Positions 1 to 9,113 of a DNA stretch of 64,000 bases are shown piece after piece. The translations under genes and the position numbers were made by a program. Source of the stretch: Lewinella sp. JB7 (GTDB lineage: Bacteria > Bacteroidota > Bacteroidia > Chitinophagales > Saprospiraceae); contig NZ_JANCTD010000006.1 in NCBI RefSeq assembly GCF_024297185.1, positions 248,001 through 312,000 on the forward strand, given 5' to 3'. Position 1 is the first letter of the stretch, and the number at the start of each line of letters is the position of its first letter. The notes below the pieces were generated by a model. It did not search any database. It was not told the origin of the DNA and saw nothing but the letters and a program-made list of their open reading frames with translations.

Positions 1-817
1 CGATCCAGATGCCGCCGCCCTCGGCACCGGCCATGTTACCGTTCACCTCGCTCTCGTCGATGTTGAGGATGCCGTCTCCACCGACGTGAATGCCGCCGCC
101 GTTGCCGGGAGCGGTAAATACGACGTTTTCGTTGATGTGGGACCGTGAAATGACCACGTCCGTACCCCCTCCGGAGGCATCTTCGATACCGCCACCGGCG
201 CGGTTGGCCTTATTTTCGGCTACCAGGCAGGAGACCATTTCCAGGGTTCCCCCCGAACCGTTGAGGAGGGCTCCGCCCGAGCCCTTTTCCCCGAGGGCCG
301 TGTTGCGGGTGAGCATCACCTCTCGGAGATACATTTTACCGGTATTGTAGATGGCTCCGCCGCCCTGACCGACCATCATGCCCTGAGCTCTGCTGCTCTT
401 GATGAATACCTGGCGGAGGTACACCGTGCCGTCCACGTTCTGCAGGGCGCCCCCGCTTTCTTTCGTGAATCCGTTGACCATCCGCAACTGGGAAATGATC
501 ACCCGGGCTCCCCCCATGATGTTGAACACCCGGTTCGTCTGGTTGCCGGTCAGGATGGTCCGGGGCCAGCCGTTGCCCCGGATCGTCAGATCCTTGTCGA
601 TCTTGATTTCGGAGAGCAGGTTGAAATTCTTGAAGTTCGTAGCGACGGCGAAGGTGATCTCGTCGCCCGGCGCGGCGTCCATCACGGCCTGCCGCAGCGA
701 ACCCGGTCCGCTGTTGGCGCTGGTTGTGACGACAATATTCGCCGCGAAAAGTAAGGATAGCGAGGAAAGACCCAATACCAGGGTCATTACCAATCGCTTG
801 GTGTAGAGGTTGTTCAT
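1..817 (-). CDS. Exported right-handed beta-helix repeat protein (N-terminal part, cut by window edge)
   Basis: The minus strand is open from an ATG at 817 to the window edge (272 complete codons). The first ~26 residues form a signal peptide (basic start, hydrophobic core ending LLFAA). Next comes the segment SANSGPGSLRQAVMDA, typical of the start of CSLREA/Pmp-like beta-helix proteins, then Gly/Asn-rich repeats such as GGAIYN, GGGIED and GGGIHV spaced about 25-35 residues apart, as in parallel beta-helix rungs. Such proteins are usually exported surface or secreted proteins, and in Bacteroidota many end in a type IX sorting domain, which would lie outside the window. The exact function cannot be stated. 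The plus-strand reading frames here are antisense shadows. Confidence 0.8.
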   Translation of the reverse strand, partial: MNNLYTKRLVMTLVLGLSSLSLLFAANIVVTTSANSGPGSLRQAVMDAAPGDEITFAVATNFKNFNLLSEIKIDKDLTIRGNGWPRTILTGNQTNRVFNIMGGARVIISQLRMVNGFTKESGGALQNVDGTVYLRQVFIKSSRAQGMMVGQGGGAIYNTGKMYLREVMLTRNTALGEKGSGGALLNGSGGTLEMVSCLVAENKANRAGGGIEDASGGGTDVVISRSHINENVVFTAPGNGGGIHVGGDGILNIDESEVNGNMAGAEGGGIWI

Positions 818-1008
818 AGTAGGTAGTTTGTGAAAAAAGTGCAGTCCAAGCCCGACCCGCATCGGCGAGCCGACAGTCGGGAACTAAACCTACGACACAA
901 ATCGCCTACTTGGTTTTGAAATTCACCAATAATTCAAAATTATTGTCTAGCCGAAAAATTTTAACTAAACATAAATTTTGAACGTGCCCGCAAATACCGG
1001 AAAATCCC

Positions 1009-3099
1009 TTAGTACCCACCAGCCCACCGGCGCATCCCCCATTCCGCGGCTAAGAGGGCCATCAGCAAAAAGAAGATGGCCTTGAGATTTACGACCGAAC
1101 GGGTGTTCACCGTCTCGAAGAGTACGGGTTTCACCGTTCCGTCCGCCTCCAGTCGGGAGGGCAGCGTGGAGAGATCCGCGGGAAACAACAGCGCCCCCCC
1201 GTACCGATCGCTGAGTTGCCGGAGCAGACCGTGATCGGCTTCCAGGGCGTACCGCTCCAGTTCCACGGCCTGTACGCTGAAGCGACCCTCACTCACCAAT
1301 TCTTCCGATCCGTCGTTGACTACCCCCCGGTACCGGTAGTTTCCCACCGGCAGTCGGCCGGCATCGAGAGCATAGGCGTTGGCGGTACGGGTAAATGCAA
1401 AATTGTATTCCCGCCCTTCCGGTCCGGTGACGAGGAGGGTCGCCTCCGGGCCATTGACCAGTTCATAGCTACTGTTGTAGAGTTCGGCATCGAACTGAAC
1501 GGGCTCGTTCTCGTCGAAGATATTCTCCGCCACGCTGACCCGGAACCGCCGCTTGTCATCCTGAACCGTCAGGTACTGGGCGAGCTGACTGACGAGTTCG
1601 TCGAAGCGTTCGTGATTTCCGTGCTCAAGGTAGTCGAACAGCCGCCACTGCCACAATCCCGATCCCAGCAGTATGCCGGACCTCCGTCCGCGATTCTCCC
1701 CCACGACCAGAAGGGGGAATTCGGTATTCACCCGACCGATCCGCTGTCCCATGACCGTGCGGGCGGCGGGAGATACCGCGAACCGACCGAAGGGGGCGGA
1801 CAGCGGGGGAAAGGTCGGCAAGGCCTGCCGCAGTTCCTCGCTCAGCGTAAAGGAATTGAAGGTAGGAATGAGGATGGCGGTAACCTCATTACCCTGCACC
1901 TGCGCTCCGCCGCCCTCTACCCTGACCAGATCCTGAGCCGCGTTGAGAATGGGCGGTGGCAAAGACGGCCCGGTAATGAAGAGCGTGGGCACCGTATTTT
2001 CCTCGGCGCCGGCGAGCAGGGACGATAGGCGCGTCACGGCCGTCGGTAAGTGGTGCAGCACGACCAGGTCGTACTCGGCCACATTGCCCGTGAACCGGTT
2101 GCCGTAGGCGGTCTCCACCTCATTGTTCCGACCGGCGGCAAGTGACTGCCGCAGAGCGGACAGGTCGGGATGGGGCGCGGCGGCCAGGAGCAGTATCTTC
2201 TGTCGGGCATCGAGTACGTCGACGAAGATGTCCCGCTGGTTATTCGCGGTACTCACCTCCTCCCCGATCGTGGTGACCGCGATCCGGTAGCGCTGGACCC
2301 CCGGCCGGTCGGCATCCAGCAAGATCTCGCGGGTGGTAAAGAAGTCCGGACCATCGATCGTGATCCGTTCGGTGTGCAGGACCGCCGTGCCGTTCTCCCC
2401 TACCCGGCTCACCGTCAGGGTAGTGGCGGCCGCCGCGGCATTACGGGCGTTGAGGTCCACCTGAATGGAGAACTGGTCGTCGAGGTAAGCGATGCGGTTG
2501 TGAAATACCCGACTGACGATCAGATCCCGGCGACGGGTAGTATCGCCCAGACCGACGGTATACACCGGTGCCCGCAGGGGATAGTCGCGGTACGCCGGGC
2601 TACTGCCCTCGTTGTATATACCGTCACTGGCCAGGATGACCGCTCCGAGATTTTGGGTGCCGTACAGTTCCCCAACTTCGGTGAGCGCGGCGTCAAGATT
2701 GGTCTTCTTGTCGCCGAAGGTGAGGGGGCCGCCATCGGTCACCGCAGCACCAAAGGTGTAATCGACTACCCGGTAGCTTTCGCCGAGCGTACTACGCAAC
2801 CTGTCCCACTCCGTGACGTAGGCCGTGGTATCGGTTTCCAGTCCGACGGACTCGCTTACGTCCTGCAGCATCACGATCACGGGTTCCTCCCGGTCGGTGC
2901 GTACGAAGCGGAGCAGGGGGGAAAGCAGCAGCGCGGCCACCAGGCTATACCCAAGGAAGCGCAGGACGGCCATGGTCCACACCAGGGGGCGGGGACCCGG
3001 CGTCGGGGCCCGGAAGTACAGGAGGAGGGAAACCGCGAACCCGGCCAGCGCGCAGAGCGCGAGGTACCAGACGGGATATTCAAAGGTGATGTCTTGCAT
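1009..3099 (-). CDS. vWA-like inner-membrane protein, 696 aa
   Basis: Two hydrophobic helices near the N terminus (about residues 10-28 and 38-62) precede a von Willebrand A-like domain. That domain opens with a MIDAS-type DxSxS motif (D80-V-S82-E-S84) and continues to LGAVILASDGIYNEG. A long beta-rich periplasmic region follows, and a C-terminal helix lies at about 670-690, just before the basic tail. This layout matches large Bacteroidota membrane proteins related to the Bat/CARF-like vWA families, but no precise role is known. It starts 24 bp downstream of the response regulator on the same strand, so the two are probably one transcription unit. The ATG is the first possible start with a hydrophobic N terminus. 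Confidence 0.75.
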   Translation of the reverse strand: MQDITFEYPVWYLALCALAGFAVSLLLYFRAPTPGPRPLVWTMAVLRFLGYSLVAALLLSPLLRFVRTDREEPVIVMLQDVSESVGLETDTTAYVTEWDRLRSTLGESYRVVDYTFGAAVTDGGPLTFGDKKTNLDAALTEVGELYGTQNLGAVILASDGIYNEGSSPAYRDYPLRAPVYTVGLGDTTRRRDLIVSRVFHNRIAYLDDQFSIQVDLNARNAAAAATTLTVSRVGENGTAVLHTERITIDGPDFFTTREILLDADRPGVQRYRIAVTTIGEEVSTANNQRDIFVDVLDARQKILLLAAAPHPDLSALRQSLAAGRNNEVETAYGNRFTGNVAEYDLVVLHHLPTAVTRLSSLLAGAEENTVPTLFITGPSLPPPILNAAQDLVRVEGGGAQVQGNEVTAILIPTFNSFTLSEELRQALPTFPPLSAPFGRFAVSPAARTVMGQRIGRVNTEFPLLVVGENRGRRSGILLGSGLWQWRLFDYLEHGNHERFDELVSQLAQYLTVQDDKRRFRVSVAENIFDENEPVQFDAELYNSSYELVNGPEATLLVTGPEGREYNFAFTRTANAYALDAGRLPVGNYRYRGVVNDGSEELVSEGRFSVQAVELERYALEADHGLLRQLSDRYGGALLFPADLSTLPSRLEADGTVKPVLFETVNTRSVVNLKAIFFLLMALLAAEWGMRRWAGGY

Positions 3100-3123
3100 G
3101 CGGGGACGCGGGAGCGATGAGTA

Positions 3124-3807
3124 CTACGCGACAAACTTATACCCAACGCCGCGGACGCTCAGGAAGTGTGCCGGATTTTTGGGATCCTGTTCGAAGTACT
3201 TGCGAAACGACAGGATGAAATTGTCGATCGTTCGGGTACTGGGATACACGTCGTAACCCCAGACCGACTGCAGAATCTGCTGACGGCTGACGACCTCCCC
3301 GCGCCGTTCGGTAAGAAGTTTGAGCAGCATGGCTTCCTTCTTGGTCAGGGTAAAGGTCCCCTGGTTGCCGCGGGCTTCGTAGGTGGCGAAGTTGACCTGA
3401 TTGGAACCAAAGCGGAACAGGTCGGGCTGCACCTCCGGCGACTTGCTGGTCCGTTCGATGAGGCGGTTAACGCGCAGGAGCAGCTCCTCGAACACGAAGG
3501 GTTTGGTCAGGTAATCGTCGGCGCCCTTCTTTAGTCCCTGAATGCGGTCCTGCGCCTGATCCTTGGCGGTGAGGAAGATGATCGGGGTATCCCGGTTGGT
3601 GAGGCGGATTTGCTCCACGACCTGAAAACCGCTGACTTCCGGCAGCATCACGTCCACGATCATCACGTCAAAGTGCTGTTCTCCGGCGTGTTTGAGGGCG
3701 CGGCGGCCATCCTCGGCGGTGACGACCTCGAAGTTCTCCATTTCGAAGTTGAGCTTGACGGTTTCGCGGATGTTCTCTTCGTCTTCGACCAGGAGGATGC
3801 GTAGCAT
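3124..3807 (-). CDS. OmpR/PhoB-family response regulator
   Basis: This 227-residue protein has a receiver domain followed by a winged-helix DNA-binding domain. Receiver landmarks are the acidic pair E8/D9, phosphoacceptor D52 (in VDVMLPEVSG), T80 and K102 (in LTKPF). The C-terminal half contains LTKKEAMLLKLL, VWGYD and the final VRGVGYKF typical of trans_reg_C. The length is normal for the family. No histidine kinase gene is adjacent, so the partner kinase must be encoded elsewhere. The gene precedes the vWA membrane protein by 24 bp and is likely co-transcribed with it. The target genes are not visible from sequence. Confidence 0.93.
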   Translation of the reverse strand: MLRILLVEDEENIRETVKLNFEMENFEVVTAEDGRRALKHAGEQHFDVMIVDVMLPEVSGFQVVEQIRLTNRDTPIIFLTAKDQAQDRIQGLKKGADDYLTKPFVFEELLLRVNRLIERTSKSPEVQPDLFRFGSNQVNFATYEARGNQGTFTLTKKEAMLLKLLTERRGEVVSRQQILQSVWGYDVYPSTRTIDNFILSFRKYFEQDPKNPAHFLSVRGVGYKFVA

Positions 3808-3959
3808 GTTGGGTGATTTGTTGTTTGTTACAATCCGTAGTCCCGAATGGTTGCGGCGGGGCGGGCCGGTACGCCCGGAAGCCGGGTGAAGTACGGAACA
3901 CCTTGCCTTCCTAAGTATTTAATGTCGTTCTTTGTCCTTCCCTCGACGATCGATTTTCT

Positions 3960-4511
3960 ATGAATAACTGGACCTTCTTTCGGGAAGCCATAAAAAATTT
4001 TCGCTCTACCGGCGCCATTGCACGCGCCTCCCCCGCGCTGGTCCAGCGGCTGATCGGTTCCATTCCGGCGAGCACGCCATTGCGGATCGTCGAACTCGGT
4101 CCGGGAGAGGGCTGCATCACCCGGGCGCTGCTCGATCGCCTGCACCCGAAGAGCGAGTTGGCGGTTTTCGAGATTAATCCGGCCTTCGTGGGGCGACTAC
4201 GCACCATTCGGGATCCCCGCCTGGTGGTGAACCCCGTGGGTGCGGACCGCTTAGCCGAACATTTCGCGCCGGGAAGCGTGGACTTTATCGTATCCAGCCT
4301 ACCCCTAAGCATGATCGAGCAGCCGGTAAAGGAAGAGATCATCCGGCAGTCGCAACGGATCTTGCGCCCCCGCGGCCGCTTCCTGCAATACCAGTACGCC
4401 CTGCAGGACTACGGCCTTCTCAAGGATAACTTCACCGATGTTTCCGTGAGCTTCACCCTGAAGAATTTGCCCCCGGCCTTCGTATACAGCTGCTCGTTGG
4501 GTATGCTATAA
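3960..4511 (+). CDS. Class I SAM-dependent methyltransferase, phospholipid N-methyltransferase-like
   Basis: 183 residues. The SAM-binding motif I is VELGPGEGCITRALLDR at about residues 44-60, followed by an acidic motif II (LAVFEINPAF) and a SSLPLSMI segment in place of the usual NxPY. This pattern resembles the PmtA/KsgA-like subfamily of small methyltransferases, for example phosphatidylethanolamine N-methyltransferases. The N-terminal MNNWTFFREAIKNFRSTGAI is amphipathic and matches the membrane-association helix of PmtA proteins. The substrate is inferred only; an rRNA or small-molecule target is possible. The gene stands alone between two minus-strand genes. Confidence 0.7.
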   Translation: MNNWTFFREAIKNFRSTGAIARASPALVQRLIGSIPASTPLRIVELGPGEGCITRALLDRLHPKSELAVFEINPAFVGRLRTIRDPRLVVNPVGADRLAEHFAPGSVDFIVSSLPLSMIEQPVKEEIIRQSQRILRPRGRFLQYQYALQDYGLLKDNFTDVSVSFTLKNLPPAFVYSCSLGML

Positions 4512-4641
4512 TTAGCAGTTGGGGCGTTGCACGCCGGGGTAGGTGGACGTTTGCGCCGCAGATTGCCCGGAGGGCGCATATTCGAGCTGTAGATACTAGG
4601 GCGAGCCCGCACGGAAGAGTCGGCCTTTACCCGCTGCCCTG

Positions 4642-5274
4642 CTACTTAATGTACACCCGTTCGATCACGATGTCCTCTAAGGGACGGCTGGCCGGACCCG
4701 TCTCGATCTCGGCAATGGCCTCCACGACATCCATTCCGCTGACCACCTCTCCGAAGACCGTGTAGTCCTGATCCAGATCGGGGCGACCGCCGGCCTCCCG
4801 GTAGGCCGCACGCTGCGCCTCACTGTACTTGATGCCCTTGATGCGCTCGATCTGGTCGAGCATCTCGTCGGTTTGCAACTCCCCCGTCACGATGTAGAAC
4901 TGGGAACCGTTGCTCTTTTTTTCCGGATTCTGGGTGCGGGCGGCGGCCACGGCTCCGTACAGGTGGGGGGCACCGATCTCGGCGTCGATCTCGTACCCCG
5001 GGCCGCCCATGCCGAGGGGTTGGTCGATCGTCGCGCCCTTACTGGTCGGGTCTCCCCCCTGGATGACGAAGCCGGGTACGACGCGGTGAAATAGCGTACC
5101 GGTGTAAAAGCCCTCTTCGGCCAGCTTGACGAAATTCGCGGCGTGACGTTCCGTCTCCGGGTAGAGCATGATTTCCACGTCGCCCCGGTTGGTCTGGATG
5201 ACGGCGTGAGTAGGACCGCCGGATTGGCAGGCGGAAAGGGTAAAAAGGAAGAGGAATAGAGTGAGGATACGCAT
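4642..5274 (-). CDS. Cyclophilin-type peptidyl-prolyl cis-trans isomerase, lipoprotein
   Basis: 210 residues. The first 16 residues are a lipoprotein signal (hydrophobic stretch then LSAC with Cys16 as the lipidation site). The mature part is a bacterial cyclophilin: GDVEIMLYPE, NFVKLAEEGFYTGTLFHRV (the FHR motif that positions the catalytic Arg), GFVIQGGDPTSKG and FYIVTGELQ. It catalyses proline isomerisation and, being lipidated, acts in the periplasm on exported proteins. A segment of about 25 residues (LQTDEMLDQIERIKG and following) lengthens one loop compared with PpiA, as in Bacteroidota homologues. A -7 box lies 4 nt before the ATG. Confidence 0.93.
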   Translation of the reverse strand: MRILTLFLFLFTLSACQSGGPTHAVIQTNRGDVEIMLYPETERHAANFVKLAEEGFYTGTLFHRVVPGFVIQGGDPTSKGATIDQPLGMGGPGYEIDAEIGAPHLYGAVAAARTQNPEKKSNGSQFYIVTGELQTDEMLDQIERIKGIKYSEAQRAAYREAGGRPDLDQDYTVFGEVVSGMDVVEAIAEIETGPASRPLEDIVIERVYIK

Positions 5275-5278
5275 GGGA

Positions 5279-5286
5279 TAAAGGTA
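5279..5286 (-). promoter_or_regulatory. Bacteroidota -7 box for the cyclophilin gene
   Basis: Minus-strand TACCTTTA, one base from the TAnnTTTG consensus. It lies 4 nt before the ATG at 5274, so a transcript starting at the usual distance would be almost leaderless. Confidence 0.45.
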
Positions 5287-5298
5287 AGGCGACCGGGA

Positions 5299-5664
5299 TT
5301 ACCCCAACATCCCCTCCTCCGTCTCCAGCTCCTCGAAGTAGGTAATGATCCGTTGCCTGAGCAGTTGCTCCTGCCCCTTTAGGTCAGTAGGCGGGATCTT
5401 GGCCGTGAGTTCGTAGTGGGGCCAGCCGTCGTCATCGCGCCCAACGAAGCGGTAGTGGCCCTCGTCGGCGAGCAGGCGGCAAACGGCCACGTGCATCAGA
5501 TCGCGCTTTTCTTCCTTCGTAAAGTCGGCCTGCCAGCGACCGAGCTCCTGCACGCCGATCAAAAACAATAGGGCGTTAAGATCCGGCAGGGTATCTCGGT
5601 TAAAGCGGTCTTTGATGAGGTGGCGGACCCGCTGGTAGGCGAAGTCTTGTTCCCAGTCAGTCAT
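5299..5664 (-). CDS. Conserved small protein of unknown function, 121 aa
   Basis: A soluble, acidic protein beginning MTDWEQDFAYQRVRHLIKDR with no signal peptide or membrane segment. The middle is helical (LNALLFLIGVQELGRW), followed by VAVCRLLADEGHYRF, then WPHYELTAKIPPTDLKGQE and an acidic tail. Codon use matches its neighbours and the frame is clean, so it is very likely a real gene, but I do not recognise the family. It lies 24 bp upstream of the cyclophilin gene on the same strand. That gene has its own promoter-like box, so co-transcription is uncertain. Confidence 0.7.
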   Translation of the reverse strand: MTDWEQDFAYQRVRHLIKDRFNRDTLPDLNALLFLIGVQELGRWQADFTKEEKRDLMHVAVCRLLADEGHYRFVGRDDDGWPHYELTAKIPPTDLKGQEQLLRQRIITYFEELETEEGMLG

Positions 5665-5768
5665 GGAGGAGTGGATTTACTGCTACCTTGCCAGCGCCCG
5701 GAGCAAAGCTTTAACGGCCAGGGGGGTGCCGCCGGTTGAATCCAGTGACAAAAAGTGAAACGTTAATC

Positions 5769-6299
5769 ATGCCGTTTACGACTACGCCCCTACCGGGACT
5801 TCAGGTGTTCGAACCCCGCATTTTCGGGGATGATCGTGGTCATTTCCTCGAATCCTACAACCAACGGACCTTCGCGGGGGCGGGGATCGATACCGTATTC
5901 GTGCAGGACAACGAAGCCGTCAGTGCCCGGGGGGTCCTGCGGGGACTGCACTTTCAACGGGAGTCGGCCGCCCAGACGAAACTCGTGCGGGTCACCTCCG
6001 GGGAGGTGTTTGACGTTACCGTAGACATTCGCCCCGACTCGCCGACTTACCGCCAGTGGTACGGTATTTATTTGAGTGGTGACAATTACCGACAATTGTA
6101 CATCCCCCGGGGCTTCGCCCACGGTTATCTGGTCACGTCGGAGCGGGCCACCTTCCTCTACAAGTGCGACAACTTCTACGCCCCGGAAGCCGAGGGTGGA
6201 CTGCGCTACGACGACCCCGCGCTCGGCATAGAATGGCCGATAATCGAAGGCGGCTACCGGGTAGCGGAGCGCGACCGTCAGTGGCCGCTGCTAACCTGA
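5769..6299 (+). CDS. rfbC: dTDP-4-dehydrorhamnose 3,5-epimerase
   Basis: 176 residues from the ATG at 5769. An in-frame TTG at 5736 would add 11 residues that do not look like the family N terminus, so I chose the ATG. The cupin-type RmlC fold is clear: VFEPRIFGDDRGHFLESY, SARGVLRGLHFQ with the catalytic base His61, VRVTSGEVFDVTVDIRPDSPTY, IPRGFAHGYL and FLYKCDNFYAPEAEGGLRYDDP. The enzyme makes dTDP-4-dehydro-L-rhamnose for surface polysaccharide. The other rhamnose genes (rfbA, rfbB, rfbD) are not beside it, which is common in Bacteroidota. The next gene begins 26 bp later on the same strand. Confidence 0.95.
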   Translation: MPFTTTPLPGLQVFEPRIFGDDRGHFLESYNQRTFAGAGIDTVFVQDNEAVSARGVLRGLHFQRESAAQTKLVRVTSGEVFDVTVDIRPDSPTYRQWYGIYLSGDNYRQLYIPRGFAHGYLVTSERATFLYKCDNFYAPEAEGGLRYDDPALGIEWPIIEGGYRVAERDRQWPLLT

Positions 6300-6325
6300 G
6301 GCCGCTCCCGCTTGTTCAGGGATGC

Positions 6326-6733
6326 ATGGACACATCACACCCCATCCTCTTCTTCGACGGCGTCTGCAACCTGTGCAACGGCGCCGTCCAGTTTATCCTG
6401 AAGCACGACCGCCGGGGCGTACTCCGGTTCGCGAGCCTGCAGTCGGACACCGCCGCCGAGCTCCTTCCGCGCTACGGCGTTGATCCCAAACAGCTCAATT
6501 CCGTAGTCCTCTACGAGAACGGGAGGGTCTATACCCACAGCGACAGCGTACTCCGTACCCTGAAGCATATGGGCGGCCCCTGGGCCTACCTCAGCTATTT
6601 GGGGATCGTGCCCCGCTCACTGCGGGACATCGTCTACGATGTCGTCGGTCACAATCGCTACGCCCTGTTCGGTAAACGGGAGAACTGCATGCTGCCCCGC
6701 CCCGAGTGGAGATCGCGCTTCCTTACCGAGTAG
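6326..6733 (+). CDS. DCC-family (DUF393) thiol-disulfide oxidoreductase-like protein
   Basis: 135 residues from the ATG at 6326; a longer open frame upstream overlaps rfbC in another phase and is rejected. The N-terminal FFDGVCNLCNGAVQFIL is the signature of the DCC family: D11-G-V-C14-x-x-C17 resembles a thioredoxin-type CxxC. The rest (LRFASLQSDTAAELL, SVVLYENGRVYTHSDSVLRTL, LFGKRENCMLPRPEWRSRFL) is also typical. Family members are soluble proteins thought to act as thiol-disulfide oxidoreductases, but the physiological role is not established. It sits between rfbC and the beta-CASP hydrolase on the same strand. Confidence 0.88.
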   Translation: MDTSHPILFFDGVCNLCNGAVQFILKHDRRGVLRFASLQSDTAAELLPRYGVDPKQLNSVVLYENGRVYTHSDSVLRTLKHMGGPWAYLSYLGIVPRSLRDIVYDVVGHNRYALFGKRENCMLPRPEWRSRFLTE

Positions 6734-6791
6734 GTCGGCTATTTCCGGTTTCTCCTTGGTCCTGCGGCCCCGCCCGGTGTAAATTCCCCCC

Positions 6792-8180
6792 ATGAAGATA
6801 CAGTTCTGCGGCGCGGCGCGCGAAGTGACGGGCTCGGCCCACCTCATCACCCTCGACGACGGATACCGCATCCTGCTCGACTGCGGCCTCTACCAGGGGC
6901 GCAACGAGGATATGGAGAATTTCAACCAGCACTTCCCCTTCGATCCGGCCGGCGTGGACGCCCTCGTGCTTTCCCACGCCCACATCGACCACACCGGCCG
7001 GGTGCCTAAACTGGTAAAGGACGGCTTCCGCGGTAACATCTACGCGACCCACGCCACCCGCAGCCTCTGCGCCATCCTGCTGCTCGATTCGGCCTTCATT
7101 CAGGAGAAAGACGCCGAATACTACAACAAACGGAACCGCGACCGGCGCGAGCCCCTCTACGTACGCGCCGACGTGAAGCCGACCATGGACCGGTTCGTGG
7201 GCCTCCCCTACGGGGTGTGGACCGATCTACGTCCCGGCGTGGAGATCCAGTTTCGGGATGCGGGTCACATCCTCGGCAGCGCCAGCGTCACCCTGCGCGT
7301 TAAACGCCAGGACGGCCGCACCACCACCCTAGGCTTTACCGGTGACGTAGGCCGCCCCGACCGGCCTATCCTGCGCGACCCCCACAAACTGCCCGACTGC
7401 GACTACCTCATTTCGGAGTCTACCTACGGCGACCGCGAGCATGAGTCGCCGCCCAACGAGCTGGACCGCTTCCTGCAGGTGATCCACAATACCTGCGTCA
7501 GAAAAAAGGGGAAGCTCCTGATCCCCGCCTTCAGCGTGGGACGTACCCAGGAGATCGTGTACATGCTCGATCAACTGGAAAGTAGCGGAAAATTACCGCG
7601 CATTCCGGTGTTCGTAGACAGTCCGCTCGCCGTAAACGCCACCACGGTATTCGGTGCCCATCCGGAGTGCTACGACAGCGAGTTGCAGACGTATATGCTG
7701 ACCGACGATAACCCCTTCGGCTTCAACGACCTGACCTACACTCAGAGCGTCGAGGAGAGCAAGGCCCTGAACTTTCTCGACGGGCCGGCCATCATCATCA
7801 GCGCCAGCGGCATGATGAACGCGGGCCGCAGCAAGCACCACCTCGCCAACACGATGGGCGACCCCAAAAACACCATCTTCATCGTCGGCTACTGCGCCCC
7901 GGGCACGCCGGGCGGTAAGCTGCGGGACGGCGTCGAGGGCATGAAGCTCTTCGGTCAGTACCACGAGCTGCGGGCGGACGTGGTCGTCATGGATTCCTTC
8001 AGCGCCCACGCCGACCGATCGGAACTCATCCACTTTCTCAACGGCCAGCAGGACACCTGCCAAAAGGTATTCCTCGTGCACGGCACCCTCGACCGGATGG
8101 AAGCCCTCGGCGAAGGCCTGGACCGGGCCGGCTTCCGGGAAGTGGACATCCCGAAACTGGGCGATGAGGTAGAACTGTAG
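6792..8180 (+). CDS. Metallo-beta-lactamase/beta-CASP RNA hydrolase (CPSF73-like)
   Basis: 462 residues. The zinc site motif SHAHIDHTGR is at residues 61-70 (H62, H64, D66, H67). It is followed by AGHILGSASVTLRV, FTGDVGRPDRPI, the beta-CASP insert (LIPAFSVGRTQEIVYML, ISASGMMNAGRSKHHL) and the C-terminal SFSAHADRSEL and VHGTLDRMEAL motifs. This is the full set expected of bacterial CPSF/Ysh1-like MBL-fold RNA metallo-hydrolases, which act as endo- or exoribonucleases. No KH or other extra RNA-binding domain is seen. The stop codon is immediately followed by the ATG of the next gene, so the two are probably co-transcribed. Confidence 0.93.
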   Translation: MKIQFCGAAREVTGSAHLITLDDGYRILLDCGLYQGRNEDMENFNQHFPFDPAGVDALVLSHAHIDHTGRVPKLVKDGFRGNIYATHATRSLCAILLLDSAFIQEKDAEYYNKRNRDRREPLYVRADVKPTMDRFVGLPYGVWTDLRPGVEIQFRDAGHILGSASVTLRVKRQDGRTTTLGFTGDVGRPDRPILRDPHKLPDCDYLISESTYGDREHESPPNELDRFLQVIHNTCVRKKGKLLIPAFSVGRTQEIVYMLDQLESSGKLPRIPVFVDSPLAVNATTVFGAHPECYDSELQTYMLTDDNPFGFNDLTYTQSVEESKALNFLDGPAIIISASGMMNAGRSKHHLANTMGDPKNTIFIVGYCAPGTPGGKLRDGVEGMKLFGQYHELRADVVVMDSFSAHADRSELIHFLNGQQDTCQKVFLVHGTLDRMEALGEGLDRAGFREVDIPKLGDEVEL

Positions 8181-9113
8181 ATGCGACTGGCCGCGCTGTT
8201 CCTCTGCGTCCTGCTTGGTTGCGGCCGGGAGCCGCCGCCCCCCCTTTACGCCTTCTACCACTGGGAAACCCGGTTGGCCCCCCACCCCGATCGGCTGGCG
8301 GCATACGCGGCCGACCGCCTCTACGTCCGGGCCTTCGATGTCAGCTGGACCGACGAAAGGGCCGAGCCTTCGGCTCTTCTGCAGACCCACGACAGTCTTT
8401 CGGTAGAGGTCGTACCGGTCGTGTTCATCACCAACGAAGTCTTTCTGCGGGGAGCCCCTTCCCTGGTCCACGACCTGCTGCGGCTGCTCGGGCAGGTGTT
8501 TCCCTACTCCTTTACCGAGCTGCAGATCGACTGCGACTGGACGGCCGGCAGCCGGGAAGCCTACTTCACCTTTCTACGTGACCTACGGGAAGCCCTCGAC
8601 GGAAAGACGGTGAGTTGCACCGTTCGACTGCACCAGTACCGCGACCGGACCCGCCAGGGTGTACCACCCGTCGACCGCGCCGTGTTGATGGCCTATAACA
8701 CCGGTGATCTGGGGGCGTGGGAAACCGACAACTCCATCGTCGACACCACGGCTATTCGCCACTACACCGACGGTCAGCCACCCTACCCGCTCCCCCTCGA
8801 TCTGGCCGTAGCCGTATACGACTGGGCCGCCGTGTACCGCCGCGGTGAGCTCGCCTACCTGATCAACGAGCCCGACCTCACCGAACTGGCGGACACCAGC
8901 CGTTTCACGCCGCTCACCCCCCTCCGTTACCGGGTCGACCGGTCCACCTACTTCGGCGGCCTGTACCTCTACCGTGACGACCTTATCCGACGGGAAATTG
9001 CCGACCGGGCGGGGGCCATCGATCTGGCTACCCATTTGTGGCCGCGCATCGCGAACCGGGGGAGCCGGCACGTAATCTTTTACCGCGTAGGCAGCCGGCA
9101 GTGGGACGACTAG
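8181..9113 (+). CDS. Lipoprotein, putative TIM-barrel glycosidase-like protein, 310 aa
   Basis: The ATG directly follows the stop codon of the beta-CASP gene. The signal ends in VLLGC with Cys14 as lipidation site. The mature protein has a barrel-like beta/alpha pattern: LYVRAFDVSW, VVPVVFITNEVFL, FTELQIDCDWTAGSREAYFTFL, KTVSCTVRLHQY, RAVLMAYNTGDLG, LPLDLAVAVYDW. The ELQIDCDWT strand end carries acidic residues where glycoside hydrolases hold catalytic ones, and resembles DUF3142-type proteins, though I could not test this. It is periplasmic or surface exposed. Its 3' end overlaps the convergent lipoprotein gene by 4 bp. Function unknown. Confidence 0.75.
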   Translation: MRLAALFLCVLLGCGREPPPPLYAFYHWETRLAPHPDRLAAYAADRLYVRAFDVSWTDERAEPSALLQTHDSLSVEVVPVVFITNEVFLRGAPSLVHDLLRLLGQVFPYSFTELQIDCDWTAGSREAYFTFLRDLREALDGKTVSCTVRLHQYRDRTRQGVPPVDRAVLMAYNTGDLGAWETDNSIVDTTAIRHYTDGQPPYPLPLDLAVAVYDWAAVYRRGELAYLINEPDLTELADTSRFTPLTPLRYRVDRSTYFGGLYLYRDDLIRREIADRAGAIDLATHLWPRIANRGSRHVIFYRVGSRQWDD

